Assembly (NCBI RefSeq): GCF_007744075.1
Contig: NZ_CP036266.1
Coordinates: forward strand, 5,131,748 to 5,195,747
Direction of reading: 5' to 3'
Source: Gimesia chilikensis
GTDB taxonomy: Bacteria > Planctomycetota > Planctomycetia > Planctomycetales > Planctomycetaceae
Length of the DNA: 64,000 nt
Below, piece after piece: positions 9,364 to 18,172 of the stretch. The position numbers and the translations under genes are program-made. Every line of letters starts with the position of its first letter. Positions within the stretch are counted from its first letter, which is position 1. The notes under the pieces were generated by a model. It searched no databases, had not been told where the DNA came from, and saw only the letters and a list, made by a program, of their open reading frames with translations.

Positions 9364-10038
9364 ATGACCAACTCTGATCAGCATTCCGAGACCGACATCT
9401 ATGAGCACGCACGCGAGCGCATGCTGCGGGAGCATCTGCGGGAACGGGGAATTACCGATCCCCGCGTGTTCCACGCCATGCGCCGCGTTCCCCGGGAAGA
9501 GTTCGTCACGCCCGACAACAAACGCTACGCCTACAATGACTGTGCCCTGCCCATCGACTGTCAGCAGACCATCTCGCAACCCTATACCGTCGCCTTCATG
9601 TGTCAGGCCGCTCAATTGACAGGCAATGAAAAAGTCCTCGAAATCGGTTGCGGATCCGGTTACGGCGCCGCAGTCCTGTCGCTCCTCGCGCGCGAGGTCC
9701 ACACCATTGAACGCATCCCTGAATTGGCCGAACAGGCCCGCGTAAAACTGAACCGTCTCGGTTACCACAATGTCCACGTCTATACCGACGATGGCACTCT
9801 CGGCGTCCCACAAGCGGCCCCCTTCGATGCCATTATCGTCACCGCAGGCGCCAAAGAACTCCCTCAACCCTACGTCGATCAACTGAACGAAGGCGGTCGC
9901 ATCATCATTCCCATTGGAGGCGAATACACCGGGCAGACCATGTGCCGCTTTACGCTCCGCCAGGGACACCTCGACGAAGAAAACCTCGGCGGCTTCGCCT
10001 TTGTCCCCCTCATCGGTGAATTCGGCTGGGACCGTTGA
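9364..10038 (+). CDS. pcm: Protein-L-isoaspartate O-methyltransferase
   Basis: Pcm methylates L-isoaspartyl residues in aged proteins using S-adenosylmethionine, so that they can revert to aspartate. The 224-residue protein has the conserved TISQPYTVAFM substrate-side segment (about 60-70), the SAM motif I VLEIGCGSGYGAAVL (93-107), the acidic ERIP segment at the end of the next strand, and a late motif GGRIIIPIG. Length is typical. It is convergent with the minus-strand SAM synthetase gene that starts its last codons eight bases away. The two are linked by metabolite (SAM) though not by operon. Confidence 0.93.
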   Translation: MTNSDQHSETDIYEHARERMLREHLRERGITDPRVFHAMRRVPREEFVTPDNKRYAYNDCALPIDCQQTISQPYTVAFMCQAAQLTGNEKVLEIGCGSGYGAAVLSLLAREVHTIERIPELAEQARVKLNRLGYHNVHVYTDDGTLGVPQAAPFDAIIVTAGAKELPQPYVDQLNEGGRIIIPIGGEYTGQTMCRFTLRQGHLDEENLGGFAFVPLIGEFGWDR

Positions 10039-10045
10039 AGCGTCA

Positions 10046-11251
10046 TCAGTAAACCGGAAATTCTCCGCTCGCTAGTCGTCTGACAAAGTCTTCCATGTTT
10101 CTCAGTTGCCGATCGATAATCTCCTGAATCGGCTCTTCCACCTCCTTGAGTTCGACTCCCTCGCTCAGCACCACCTCTGTGCTCACCATCCACGGCTCGC
10201 TGATCTCGTGACCAATCTGGCTGCACATCCTCACGATCACTTCCTTGACCGGCTCCAGTTCCTCATGAATCTGCTGCGCCAGTTGATGACACAACACATT
10301 ATAAATCTTCCCTACATGGCTGAATGGATTCTTCCCGGCCGCCGCTTCTGCACTCATCGGACGATTCAGCGTAATCAAACCATTCACCCGGTTGCCACGC
10401 CCCACCTGGCCGCCATCAGCCCCCTCGGCTGAGGTTCCCAGCACGGTCAGATACATGCCGTCCATGCCCCGCTCCGGATTATCCAGGGTGTTGATCGCCA
10501 GATCCACGCCGTCCAGTGTTTTGAGCTGCGGTTCCAGAAATGCTGTTAACTCGTCCGCCAGTTCCTTTTTCCGGTCGAAGTAATACTGCACTTCTTCGAT
10601 ATAGCGGTCGACGATCGCTACCGCCAGGGTCAGCTGCAGATGTTTCTCTCTGCGCACTCCCATCACCTTCACATCCTGTCCCGTCTCCGGATACTTCAGC
10701 TTGAATTCCTCGGTATTGATGAACCGCTCCGACTCCAGTACCAGTTGCTCAGTCTCGGTGAGCGGTGCAAAACCGACCGCCGCTGAAGTGTCATTCGATA
10801 ACAACCGTGCCCGCGAGAAGATGTCTGTGAGCTCTGCGGAACCGACGCGCAGCTCATTCTGAAACACCACATGCGTCTCGGTATTGACTAGAGGTAAGTG
10901 CGTTTTAATCCACTCCCGGGCACTTTCCAGCGCAATCTCTTCCACGGAAATTCGATGCCCTTCCCACTCAGAGGTTGCGCGATCTCCAATCACCAGTCGC
11001 ATCGGCGTATGGACGACTCCGCCCCCCAGTTCGGGCTCCGTGTGTCCCGCCACCAGCAACCCTTTATCGATATTGTGATGCAATATCCGTCCCGCCCACT
11101 GCAGATAACTCTGCGACAGCGAGATCGAAATCGCTTCCGCAATGCCATCACAGATCGTATCCGGATGACCGATCCCTTTTCGCTCGACGATTTCCACCGC
11201 TTTCTCAGCGGTCGTAAGTGGTCCCAGCGATTCCAGGTGAAAATGTTCCAT
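10046..11251 (-). CDS. S-adenosylmethionine synthetase, archaeal type
   Basis: The protein makes S-adenosylmethionine from methionine and ATP. At 401 residues it is not the common bacterial MetK but the archaeal-type family (AdoMet_synthase, PF01941-like). Features include ERKGIGHPDTICDGIAEAIS near residues 23-42, HNIDKGLLVAGHTEPELGGG in the next block, and the LNRPMSAEAAAGKNPFSHVGKIYN segment near the C-terminus. No frameshift or truncation is seen. The family occurs in a minority of bacteria, so transfer or retention of an archaeal-like enzyme is possible. It lies on the same strand as the PAC2 gene upstream, which ends 44 bases before this ATG. Confidence 0.92.
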   Translation of the reverse strand: MEHFHLESLGPLTTAEKAVEIVERKGIGHPDTICDGIAEAISISLSQSYLQWAGRILHHNIDKGLLVAGHTEPELGGGVVHTPMRLVIGDRATSEWEGHRISVEEIALESAREWIKTHLPLVNTETHVVFQNELRVGSAELTDIFSRARLLSNDTSAAVGFAPLTETEQLVLESERFINTEEFKLKYPETGQDVKVMGVRREKHLQLTLAVAIVDRYIEEVQYYFDRKKELADELTAFLEPQLKTLDGVDLAINTLDNPERGMDGMYLTVLGTSAEGADGGQVGRGNRVNGLITLNRPMSAEAAAGKNPFSHVGKIYNVLCHQLAQQIHEELEPVKEVIVRMCSQIGHEISEPWMVSTEVVLSEGVELKEVEEPIQEIIDRQLRNMEDFVRRLASGEFPVY

Positions 11252-11295
11252 CAGAAAATGGACTCCCTTTGACGTGCTTCCCTGCCTGAACAGGC

Positions 11296-12243
11296 TCAGC
11301 CACGATTTTTAAATAGATCCAGAAAACGATCTTCATAGTCTGCAAAGACCTCCAGGCGATCCAATTCCTGTTTGAGCACATACGCTTTCGAACGGTTCTG
11401 CTTCGCTTCTTCAAACAGTTGCTCGATCCGCTGTTCCTCTCCCGGAGTCAGTCTCGGCTGCTCAGGCATTTCAGGCTGCAACGACTCCTCGAACGATTCC
11501 GGCTGTTCCGCCTTCTCCCCTATCGACTTTTCGACTTGAGAGAGCAATTCACCCAGTTTCTTCTCCATCGTCTCGGCCTGCTCGACCAGTTCACTGGTTT
11601 CAATCTCAATTCCTGAGATCAACCGAAACGCTTTCAATACGGCCAGCGACGCTTTCGGGAAAGGTAACTGCGAAAAAATATGCGGCATCTCTCCCAGCAG
11701 ACACGTTCCATTCAATCCCTTATCGGCTGCGGCCCCCAGCAGAATCCCGTTCAGTCCGCTGATATTTCCTTCCTGCAGAATCTCCAGATTATTCACCCGC
11801 ATCTCCTTGAGATCTTCCGCATCCGTCACGGCTGCGAACACGCGCGACTCATGTTCCGGATGCATCCCGGTGGCCATCGCCGCGAACGTGAAGACCCGCT
11901 CGATCCCCAGGTCCTGCGCATAAGAGATCATCTTCTTACAGTAGGAATATTTGCCGAACTGAGGCTGGGCCTCTCCGATCAGCACCACCAGGTCATGTTG
12001 TTCCTCGGGATCTTTCCACAGAAAAAAGCGACTCCGTGGTCGAATCCCGGTGTGAATCACTCCCCGTTCGACTTCGACATAATCGATGTCGAACAGCTCA
12101 GGCGGGGAATACTCGGAAAGCAATTCCATCCCCAATTTAGCCATCAGGTAGTATCCCGCGGTCAGCCCCACATTACCCATCCCGGGCCAGACTGCTATCA
12201 TCCAGGGCGATTTCAATGCCTGAACGCCATCAATCAAATTCAT
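11296..12243 (-). CDS. PAC2-family protein
   Basis: This is a 315-residue soluble protein of the PAC2 (proteasome assembly chaperone 2-like) family. The N-terminus IAVWPGMGNVGLTAGYYLMAKLG and the glycine-rich LNGILLGAAADKGLNGTCLLGEMP are characteristic. The last 90 residues are a charged, helical, probably coiled-coil extension (EEAKQNRSKAYVLKQELDRLE). In archaea and actinobacteria PAC2 proteins accompany proteasome or ATP-grasp functions, but in planctomycetes the role is unknown. It likely shares a transcript with the SAM synthetase downstream. Confidence 0.85.
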   Translation of the reverse strand: MNLIDGVQALKSPWMIAVWPGMGNVGLTAGYYLMAKLGMELLSEYSPPELFDIDYVEVERGVIHTGIRPRSRFFLWKDPEEQHDLVVLIGEAQPQFGKYSYCKKMISYAQDLGIERVFTFAAMATGMHPEHESRVFAAVTDAEDLKEMRVNNLEILQEGNISGLNGILLGAAADKGLNGTCLLGEMPHIFSQLPFPKASLAVLKAFRLISGIEIETSELVEQAETMEKKLGELLSQVEKSIGEKAEQPESFEESLQPEMPEQPRLTPGEEQRIEQLFEEAKQNRSKAYVLKQELDRLEVFADYEDRFLDLFKNRG

Positions 12244-12345
12244 CTCTCGGTCCTCCTGCTCCAGGTTGTCTGATACTCTGCTTCTGAATTGATCGTAGGC
12301 GGGTCTTTACGAAAAACACCTGTTATCGCTCGCACTGTTTCCCGA

Positions 12346-13833
12346 TTATCTGATTTTCACCGGCGGTTTCTGCCCCTTGGGAATCAGTGTAATGTATTTC
12401 CGGTCCTTCATTCGTTGATCAAAGTCCGCTTGCGCTTCTTTAACCAGTACCGGATTCTCCAACAGCGCCACCGTCGTTGCCGCCAGGGCTTCCGCTGCAT
12501 AGAGAATCCCTTTCTCGCCGATGGAAGAACCGATGCAGGCTACGTTCTGCCAGCTGTGCCCGGGATTTCCCGCTGCAAAACAGGTCGTCCGCAGACCACC
12601 CGTGGGAATGTGCCAGCTGATGTCCCCCACATCCGTTGAACCCTTGGAAGAAGTTTTCGATTCCAGCAGCGTATGCACCCTGCTGTCGATCGCTACGGGG
12701 AATGTCTGCCCGAACTCTTCAATCAGCGGCTGTTGAATCCGGCGGGCAAACGCTTTCTCCTCTGCTGAAAACTCGGGAGGTCCAATCACCGTCAGCTTCT
12801 CATGAATCAACTCCGACAACGGCGTATTGGGAATCAGCTCATGATTGTCGGTATCCACCTGAATCGAAAGCTTTGTGCGCGTCATCAGTGCCGCCCCTTT
12901 GGCGATATCAACGACCCAGCGATAATACCGTTCCAGGTCTTCATGTGCGTTCGCACGCACATAATACCAGACGGTCGCTTTCGCAGGCACCACGTTGGGC
13001 TGTCCCCCGCCATCAATGATCACGTAATGCATCCGGGCGTCTTCTTTAACATGCTCCCGCATATAATTCACGCCCGTATTCATCAGCTCCACCGCGTCCA
13101 GGGCACTCACGCCACTCTCCGGACTCACCGACGCATGCGAAGGCAGACCAGTAAACGTAAACTTGACTGAAACAAGCGCCTTCGAACTTCCCAGATGCAC
13201 ATTGGTATTATTTCCGGGATGCCAGTGCAGACAGATATCCAGATCCTCGAACTGACCATCCAGCAGCATATAAACTTTTCCTAGTCCGGTCTCCTCAGCC
13301 GGCGTTCCATAAAGTCGCACTGTCCCCTTCAGACCATGTTTGTCCACCGCTTCCTTGACTGCCAGCGCCGCCCCCAACGCCGCGGTTCCCAGACCACTGT
13401 GTCCGCAGGCATGACCGGCTCCCCCTTCTGTCTGACTCTCACGATAGGGAACTGTTTTCTGAGACAGCCCCGGCAGCGCATCGTACTCTGCCAGGATCCC
13501 GATGATTGGCTTTCCGCTCCCATAACTGGCGACAAACGCGGTCGGCATATCCGCCACTCCGCTTTTGACCTTGAAGCCTTCCGCTTCCAGCTTTTCAATC
13601 AGCAGTTGAGATGACTTCGTTTCCTGCAGGCCGACTTCCGCATAATTCCAGATCGACTGGTTCACCGCTTTCAGATCTTCCGCCCGCTGCTGCACATCCT
13701 GCACCGCGGTCTGCTGGGCCGTACTCAACGTGCGCTGCTCTTTCTCAGCCGCACTCAGCATCAGACTGCTGCTCGCCAGCAGCAAACCCACGATCGAACC
13801 AGTCCACCAGTTATTTTTTACATGCATGATCAT
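12346..13833 (-). CDS. Exported M20-family amidohydrolase (AbgB-like)
   Basis: This is a 495-residue zinc peptidase/amidohydrolase of the M20D type, related to p-aminobenzoyl-glutamate hydrolase subunit B. An N-terminal hydrophobic segment (SIVGLLLASSSLMLSA, about 13-28) looks like a signal peptide. Catalytic-region motifs are IGILAEYDALPGL, GHACGHSGLGTAALGAAL, and TPAEETGLGK with the expected Glu pair. CLHWHPGNNT and the DVGDISWHIP near the C-terminus supply further metal ligands. GAGGA lies five bases upstream of the first ATG; a second ATG two codons later is possible. The actual substrate is not known; the family takes aminoacyl-amide bonds. Confidence 0.88.
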   Translation of the reverse strand: MIMHVKNNWWTGSIVGLLLASSSLMLSAAEKEQRTLSTAQQTAVQDVQQRAEDLKAVNQSIWNYAEVGLQETKSSQLLIEKLEAEGFKVKSGVADMPTAFVASYGSGKPIIGILAEYDALPGLSQKTVPYRESQTEGGAGHACGHSGLGTAALGAALAVKEAVDKHGLKGTVRLYGTPAEETGLGKVYMLLDGQFEDLDICLHWHPGNNTNVHLGSSKALVSVKFTFTGLPSHASVSPESGVSALDAVELMNTGVNYMREHVKEDARMHYVIIDGGGQPNVVPAKATVWYYVRANAHEDLERYYRWVVDIAKGAALMTRTKLSIQVDTDNHELIPNTPLSELIHEKLTVIGPPEFSAEEKAFARRIQQPLIEEFGQTFPVAIDSRVHTLLESKTSSKGSTDVGDISWHIPTGGLRTTCFAAGNPGHSWQNVACIGSSIGEKGILYAAEALAATTVALLENPVLVKEAQADFDQRMKDRKYITLIPKGQKPPVKIR

Positions 13834-14353
13834 TCTGTTCCTCAGAGAAGTGCAGCGCTACAGGTTTGTGTCTCAATTCAGACTAACACAGCCCGTCTCG
13901 AAAGTCATCTCATTTCCCCCTCCCGCACTGCAGGATTTTCACTGATGAAATACTGAATAAACAGGACTTGAACCGCCCCTCCCGATGCGTATGCTGGTCT
14001 CTTCTGGCTCGCGCGCGAGGCACGTTCACATCCACCAGAACAGTCGGCACCACTGACGAATCAGCAGCTGAACTCACCCCCTTTTTCACTACGAGTCCAC
14101 CTGTCTCTCCCCAACCGGTTCGCCTTGTCCCCTTCCATTGTTCATGGCACACCAGGACACATTCCGGCCAGACGCGGACAAAATCCGGGACAAAGGGTGA
14201 CAAAATCCGGCCACATCGGGACAAAATTCTGTCTTGACGCCCCCGCGCCCTTCCACAGAATTCAACATAGAAACAGAACAGCAATTCATTCACGACCAAC
14301 TCCCATTTGAAAAAGACCAACGCCCCCATGAATCCCCCAATCCAGCTAAAAAA
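13834..14353. other. Gene-poor spacer with short direct repeats
   Basis: No gene was recognised here. The stretch near 14165-14230 repeats the short phrase GACAAAATCCGG with GGGACAAA variants three to four times in both near-tandem and spaced form. Open frames crossing it have no family features and are broken up by these repeats. Confidence 0.5.
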
Positions 14354-14359
14354 ACCTGA

Positions 14360-14576
14360 GCGGCAAGTCGCTAGGTAGCGTTTATTTAATAGTTTTCTAC
14401 GTGATCATAAGGTCGACAGCGTTAGCTATGTAAGTATCCACCGTGGCCGAGGGTATGCTGTTACACTTGTTTTCTGGACTTCAACAGCAGAAAAGAAAAT
14501 TAGCCGCAGGGCGTTAGCCCCGGTTGAAACGTCTTTGGTATATACCATCCGAATTAAGAAACGCTACCTAGCCGCC
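14360..14576. mobile_element. Possible MITE-like element with terminal inverted repeats
   Basis: Two inverted ends about 20 bases long face each other: GCTAGGTAGCGTTTATTTAA at 14370-14389 and its near reverse complement at 14553-14572, each followed outward by a CGGC-rich flank. The 160-180 bases between them encode nothing and include GCCGCAGGGCGTTAGCCCCG (14503-14522), a phrase I associate with dispersed planctomycete repeats (memory, unverified). There is no transposase and no obvious target-site duplication, so a MITE or a large RNA hairpin are both possible. Confidence 0.45.
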
Positions 14577-14643
14577 GGTAACCAGAATAGATGCGGAGTA
14601 AATTACTGCCACAAGACGCCATTCAACAAAGAATGATGCGGCA

Positions 14644-14690
14644 CCCGAATAAAATTCGGCCCAAACGCAGCGAGCAGAAAACGGTCAGAG
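14644..14690. repeat. Dispersed repeat B, copy 1
   Basis: The block CCCGAATAAAATTCGG followed by GCAGCGAGCAGAAAACGGTCAG is a diverged copy of the element also found at 15818-15870 and 19791-19839. The first part is a small palindrome (CCGAAT..ATTCGG). A TTTCGTG-type block follows about 160 bases downstream. Confidence 0.6.
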
Positions 14691-14848
14691 AAACATCGCC
14701 AATGATTCATCTTCATCCCCACCTCCACGCATCGATGTAGCACTGTAGGCAAGCCAGAAGACAGCAACAAACAGAAATCATACAAGCCGGCTCCATCCAG
14801 AAAAGATGATCATTCAGAACCAGTGACCATCTCGGCTCCTGTTCCTCA

Positions 14849-14876
14849 TTTTTCGTGTCTTTCGTGTATTTCGTGG
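14849..14876. repeat. Short TTTCGTG iteration (repeat A head only)
   Basis: TTTCGTG occurs three times at nine-base spacing, followed by GGTA. This is the same head motif as the longer repeat A copies at 15924, 17630 and 19877, but without the hairpin-bearing body. Confidence 0.65.
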
Positions 14877-14997
14877 TAAATACAGATTCATATCATTCAA
14901 GGTTTACCAACCCAACCAGAAATGTTTTGCATCTCTCCCCGAAACATTCCAAAATGAAACCATCTCCCACTTCACGCCGTTTCAGAAGGACTCGCTC

Positions 14998-15774
14998 ATG
15001 CAACGTCTCCCTCTCGCAGGCCTGGCTGTGCTATTCAGTCTACTCACGCTGCTTTCGCCAGCCCACGCCACCAATGACAACTTTCTGCCCGGCGACTCCT
15101 TCTTTCCCTCCAAAGTTCTTTACGAAAATCTGCAAAGACAGGAACAGGAAGCCGAGCCCGTCTATTACTACAACTACATCTGCGAACTCGCTTTCTGTGG
15201 CTATGCCGGCTATTCGCAGCTCAAGCTGGATAAACAGAATGAGCAACTGGCGGCAAATATCCGTGAAGCTTATTTACACATTCGCAAAAGCCAGCCGATC
15301 AGACTCAGACCCAAAAAGAACGCAAAGCTTCCGCAGAAAAATCAGGGGACACCGAATCTGGACAACTTCTACGAGACCAATGGCCTGAGCATCTTCTTTT
15401 ACAATGAAGACTACGACTGGCAGCGATTGAAGATTGGCCTCAAGTACAATGAAAACTGGCGCGAGGAAATGAAAAAGTTCATCAACGCCGGTAGGTATTG
15501 TGCCTTCGTGAAAAAGGGGGATGCGCTCAAGAGATCAACCACCATGGCAAAGCAGGTCCCCCCACTGAACGTCAAGATCCCCGAGGCGGACATTGAAACC
15601 GGTAAGAAAGTCGATCTCCCGCTCACCCCCACAGCCCCCCTCAAAGCCCTGATCCTCTACGACGATAACTACCAGGACTACTATGACATGAAAAACGGCA
15701 AGCGCCTGCTGGTAGTCACCAACCAGGGCATCACCCGTTTTGTGATCTACCGCGGAAAATGGAAGCAATACTGA
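14998..15774 (+). CDS. Secreted protein of unknown function
   Basis: This is a 258-residue protein with a clear signal peptide (hydrophobic LAGLAVLFSLLTLLSPAHA, cut near residue 25). AAGGA precedes the ATG. The mature part is rich in tyrosine and lysine: VYYYNYICELAFCGYAGYSQLKLDKQ near the start, and DYDWQRLKIGLKYNENWREEM in the middle, ending in a strand-rich segment (RLLVVTNQGITRFVIYRGKWKQY). Two cysteines (near residues 61 and 66) could pair. I do not recognise a family. It lies alone between repeat blocks; repeat B begins 43 bases after its stop. Confidence 0.7.
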   Translation: MQRLPLAGLAVLFSLLTLLSPAHATNDNFLPGDSFFPSKVLYENLQRQEQEAEPVYYYNYICELAFCGYAGYSQLKLDKQNEQLAANIREAYLHIRKSQPIRLRPKKNAKLPQKNQGTPNLDNFYETNGLSIFFYNEDYDWQRLKIGLKYNENWREEMKKFINAGRYCAFVKKGDALKRSTTMAKQVPPLNVKIPEADIETGKKVDLPLTPTAPLKALILYDDNYQDYYDMKNGKRLLVVTNQGITRFVIYRGKWKQY

Positions 15775-15817
15775 TCCATCCAAAGCAATCAAGACAAAAA
15801 TCCTGAAACCGGGTAAG

Positions 15818-15870
15818 CCCGAATGCAATTCGGGCCGAGCGCAGCGAGCAGGAAACTGACAGCTCAGGCC
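15818..15870. repeat. Dispersed repeat B, copy 2
   Basis: The copy has the palindrome CCCGAATGCAATTCGGG followed by CCGAGCGCAGCGAGCAGGAA and a CTGACAGCTC tail. It is nearly identical to copy 3 at 19791-19839. It sits just after a gene stop and about 55 bases before a repeat A block. Confidence 0.75.
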
Positions 15871-15923
15871 CTCAAATAATAAAGCCCGGTTCCCACTACA
15901 ATTCAGCATCTCGCAAGAATACC

Positions 15924-16755
15924 TTTTTCGTGTCTTTCGTGTCTTTCGTGCATTTCGTGGTAGCTAAATCAAAAACCGTCAAGATCATTACAGACACAAC
16001 AGAATGGTATTCAAAAGAACCTGCACAATCTTCCCCTGACAGTTTCCCGTTGTCTCCGACAACCCCGGATTACATCCAGGGCCACCCTTAAGTACTCAAC
16101 ATTCAACGTAGGGGCGGCCCTGTGTGGCCGCCCGCCTGGCGAATCGCAAATCACGCATAACCGCCAAGTGGTCCCAGAAATAACACACAGCAGCACTCAC
16201 CCCTTTTCGTGCTTTTCGTGGTAGCTAAATCGAAAACATCGAGATCATTACAGACACAACAGAAGGTATTCAAAAGAACCTGCACAGTTTTCCCCTGACA
16301 GTTTCCTGTTGTCTGCGACAACCCCGGATTACATCCGGAGCCACCCTTAAGTACTCAACATTCAACGTAGGGGCGGCCCTACGTGGCCGCCCGCCTGGCG
16401 AATCGCAAATCACGCATAACCGCCAAGTGGTCCCAGAAAAAATACACAACTGCACTCACCCTTTTTCGTGCTTTTCGTGTCTTTCGTGGTAGCTAAATCG
16501 AAAACCATCGAGATGATTACAGAAACAACAGAAGGGTATTCAAAAGAACCTGCACAGTTTCCCCCTGACAGTTTCCCGTTGTCTGCAACACCCCCGGATT
16601 ACATCCGGAGCCACCCTTAAGTACTCAACATTCAACATAGGGGCGGCCCTGTGTGGCCGCCCGCCTGGCGAATCTCAAATCACGCATAACCGCCAAGTGG
16701 TCCCAGAAAACACACAACAGCACTCACCCCTTTTCGTGCTTTTCGTGGTAGCTTA
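15924..16755. repeat. Repeat A: three tandem units of about 260-280 bases plus a partial fourth
   Basis: Units begin at 15924, 16204, 16462 and 16731 (partial). Each starts with two to four TTTCGTG heptamers at about nine- to ten-base steps, then GGTAGCTAAAT, a conserved body with GAACCTGCACA and CCCCTGACAGTTTCC, and a perfect hairpin GGGCGGCC-(CTGTGT/CTACGT)-GGCCGCCC (16112-16133, 16371-16392, 16641-16662), ending near CCAAGTGGTCCCAGAAA. Frames of about 61 codons recur on the minus strand in each unit but do not resemble proteins. This is not a CRISPR: the units are too long and there are no spacers. Confidence 0.85.
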
Positions 16756-16775
16756 AATTTCGAGCCCTTCGCGGT

Positions 16776-17345
16776 CTACAACACAATGCCGTCATACCGC
16801 AGCACGTATTCCCTGTCGAACACATCCGGCTCCAGCTTCATACCACGCTGACGATCCTGCTCAGCCTTCTCTTCTTCACCTTCGAAGTGATACGCCAGCC
16901 AGCGATGGAAATAGCCTTCCCAGTTCTTCGGCGCGAGTTCGATCGCCCGCGAGTAATCGTCGATGGCCAGTTCGACCTTTTCATCGCTCCAGCGGATCAG
17001 CCCTCGATGCACATAAATCGTCGCCAGGCGCTCTGCATCGTAACCGGACTGCTTTTCGGCCACCTGAATCGCTATCGTCAGGTCTTCTTCTGCAGATGCG
17101 TACCGGCCGACCCCCATGTAAAGCAGCGCACGCGCAAACCGGGCATCCGCGTCGCGGGGGTTATCATCAATCGCCACATTGAAGCGGGCCTGCTGCGACT
17201 CAAAATCGTAAACGCCATCCTGGGGCGTAAAGTCGGTCAACGGCCGATAGAGCTCAGGCTTGGGCATCGGAACGGGGATGCACGCTGAAAGACAACACAT
17301 CAGCAATAGCCCACCCGACAGCAGGCGGAAAGACAAATTCAGCAT
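16776..17345 (-). CDS. TPR-containing lipoprotein
   Basis: This is a 189-residue exported lipoprotein. The signal segment (LLSGGLLLMCCLSAC) ends in an LSAC lipobox, so Cys22 or a neighbouring cysteine should be lipidated. The mature part has tetratricopeptide repeats: NPRDADARFARALLYMGVGRYASAEED, a second with AERLATIYVHRGLIRWSDEKVELAIDDYSRAIEL, and a third near PKNWEGYFHRWLAYHFEGEEEKAEQD. The start is the ATG at 17345, which places the lipoprotein signal at the N-terminus; the frame is open upstream. The gene stands alone between repeat A blocks on both sides. TPR lipoproteins usually serve as protein-binding scaffolds; the partner is unknown. Confidence 0.82.
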   Translation of the reverse strand: MLNLSFRLLSGGLLLMCCLSACIPVPMPKPELYRPLTDFTPQDGVYDFESQQARFNVAIDDNPRDADARFARALLYMGVGRYASAEEDLTIAIQVAEKQSGYDAERLATIYVHRGLIRWSDEKVELAIDDYSRAIELAPKNWEGYFHRWLAYHFEGEEEKAEQDRQRGMKLEPDVFDREYVLRYDGIVL

Positions 17346-17520
17346 CACATCACAATCCTTGTTCGACCGCAGCCCCGGAACATTTCCACCTAATCCCAAT
17401 CAGGACAACATGTTACAGCAGAAACATTTCCTGTAGGCAACCGGCAGCAGTAACCCCCTCCGCGCGTAATGTAAACCAGAACCCTGTGTTACCGCAAGAC
17501 GATTCATTTCCCGCAGAATT

Positions 17521-17930
17521 TGCGCAGAAGTAGGGGCGGCCCTATGTGGCCGCCCGCCTGGAGACACACAACTCGCTCTCTCCCGTCTGCTGGGTCCAGC
17601 AAACACGTACAATTCAGCAGCCCCTCTTTTTTCATGTCTTTCGTGCCTTTCGTGGTAGCTGAATCGAAAACCGTCGAGGTCTTTACAGAAAAATAGAATG
17701 GTATTCAAAAGAACCTGCACAGTTTTCCCCTGACAGTTTCCAGTTGTCTTCAACAACCCCAGCTTACATCCAGATCCCCCTTGAGTACTCAACATTCAAC
17801 GTAGGGGCGGCCCCATGTGGCCGCCCGCCTGGCGATGCATCACTTGCTCTCTCCCATCAGCCGGGTCCAGCGAACACGCGCAATTCACCAGCCACTCTTT
17901 TTTCGTGCTTTTCGTGACTTTCGTGGTAGC
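17521..17930. repeat. Repeat A: further copies
   Basis: One body-end (GGGGCGGCC-CTATGT-GGCCGCCC at 17533-17556) is followed by a TTTCGTG head (about 17630-17657), a full body with the GGGCGGCCCCATGTGGCCGCCC hairpin (17804-17826), and a terminal TTTCGTG run that ends at GTGGTAGC (17930). The units are diverged from those at 15.9-16.7 kb but have the same order. Confidence 0.8.
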
Positions 17931-18172
17931 CCCTTCCCTCCTCCTTAGTGGTCAAGGCTCGCTCACCAGACCTCCACATTAACAACCGGTTAATGATCGA
18001 TGAATAAACGCTGCTCAGGTCACAATGATATTGAACGTCAAATCCAGCCTCGATAGCGTATCTCTCTGAAGGTGATTCCCCGCAATCCTGATGATTGCTT
18101 CAGCAGATACATCCGACCTCAGGTCGGCGTTATTTATCTTTCACATCCCTTCTGTCAAACAAGGAACACGCG

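Noticed and set aside
8845..9969. Long minus-strand frame opposite the CBS and Pcm genes
   Set aside because: It is an antisense shadow of well-defined genes with strong family motifs.
13910..14329. Minus-strand frame of 139 codons
   Set aside because: Composition is unlike a protein (long runs caused by the GACAAAATCCGG repeats) and it has no recognisable domain.
16011..16455. Two near-identical minus-strand frames of 61 codons
   Set aside because: They arise because the same repeat A unit is duplicated; they lack any protein-like pattern and break in the third unit.
15924..16755. CRISPR-like periodic repeats
   Set aside because: Units are 258-280 bases, with no short repeat-spacer pattern and no cas genes; tandem copies of a long element explain the pattern.
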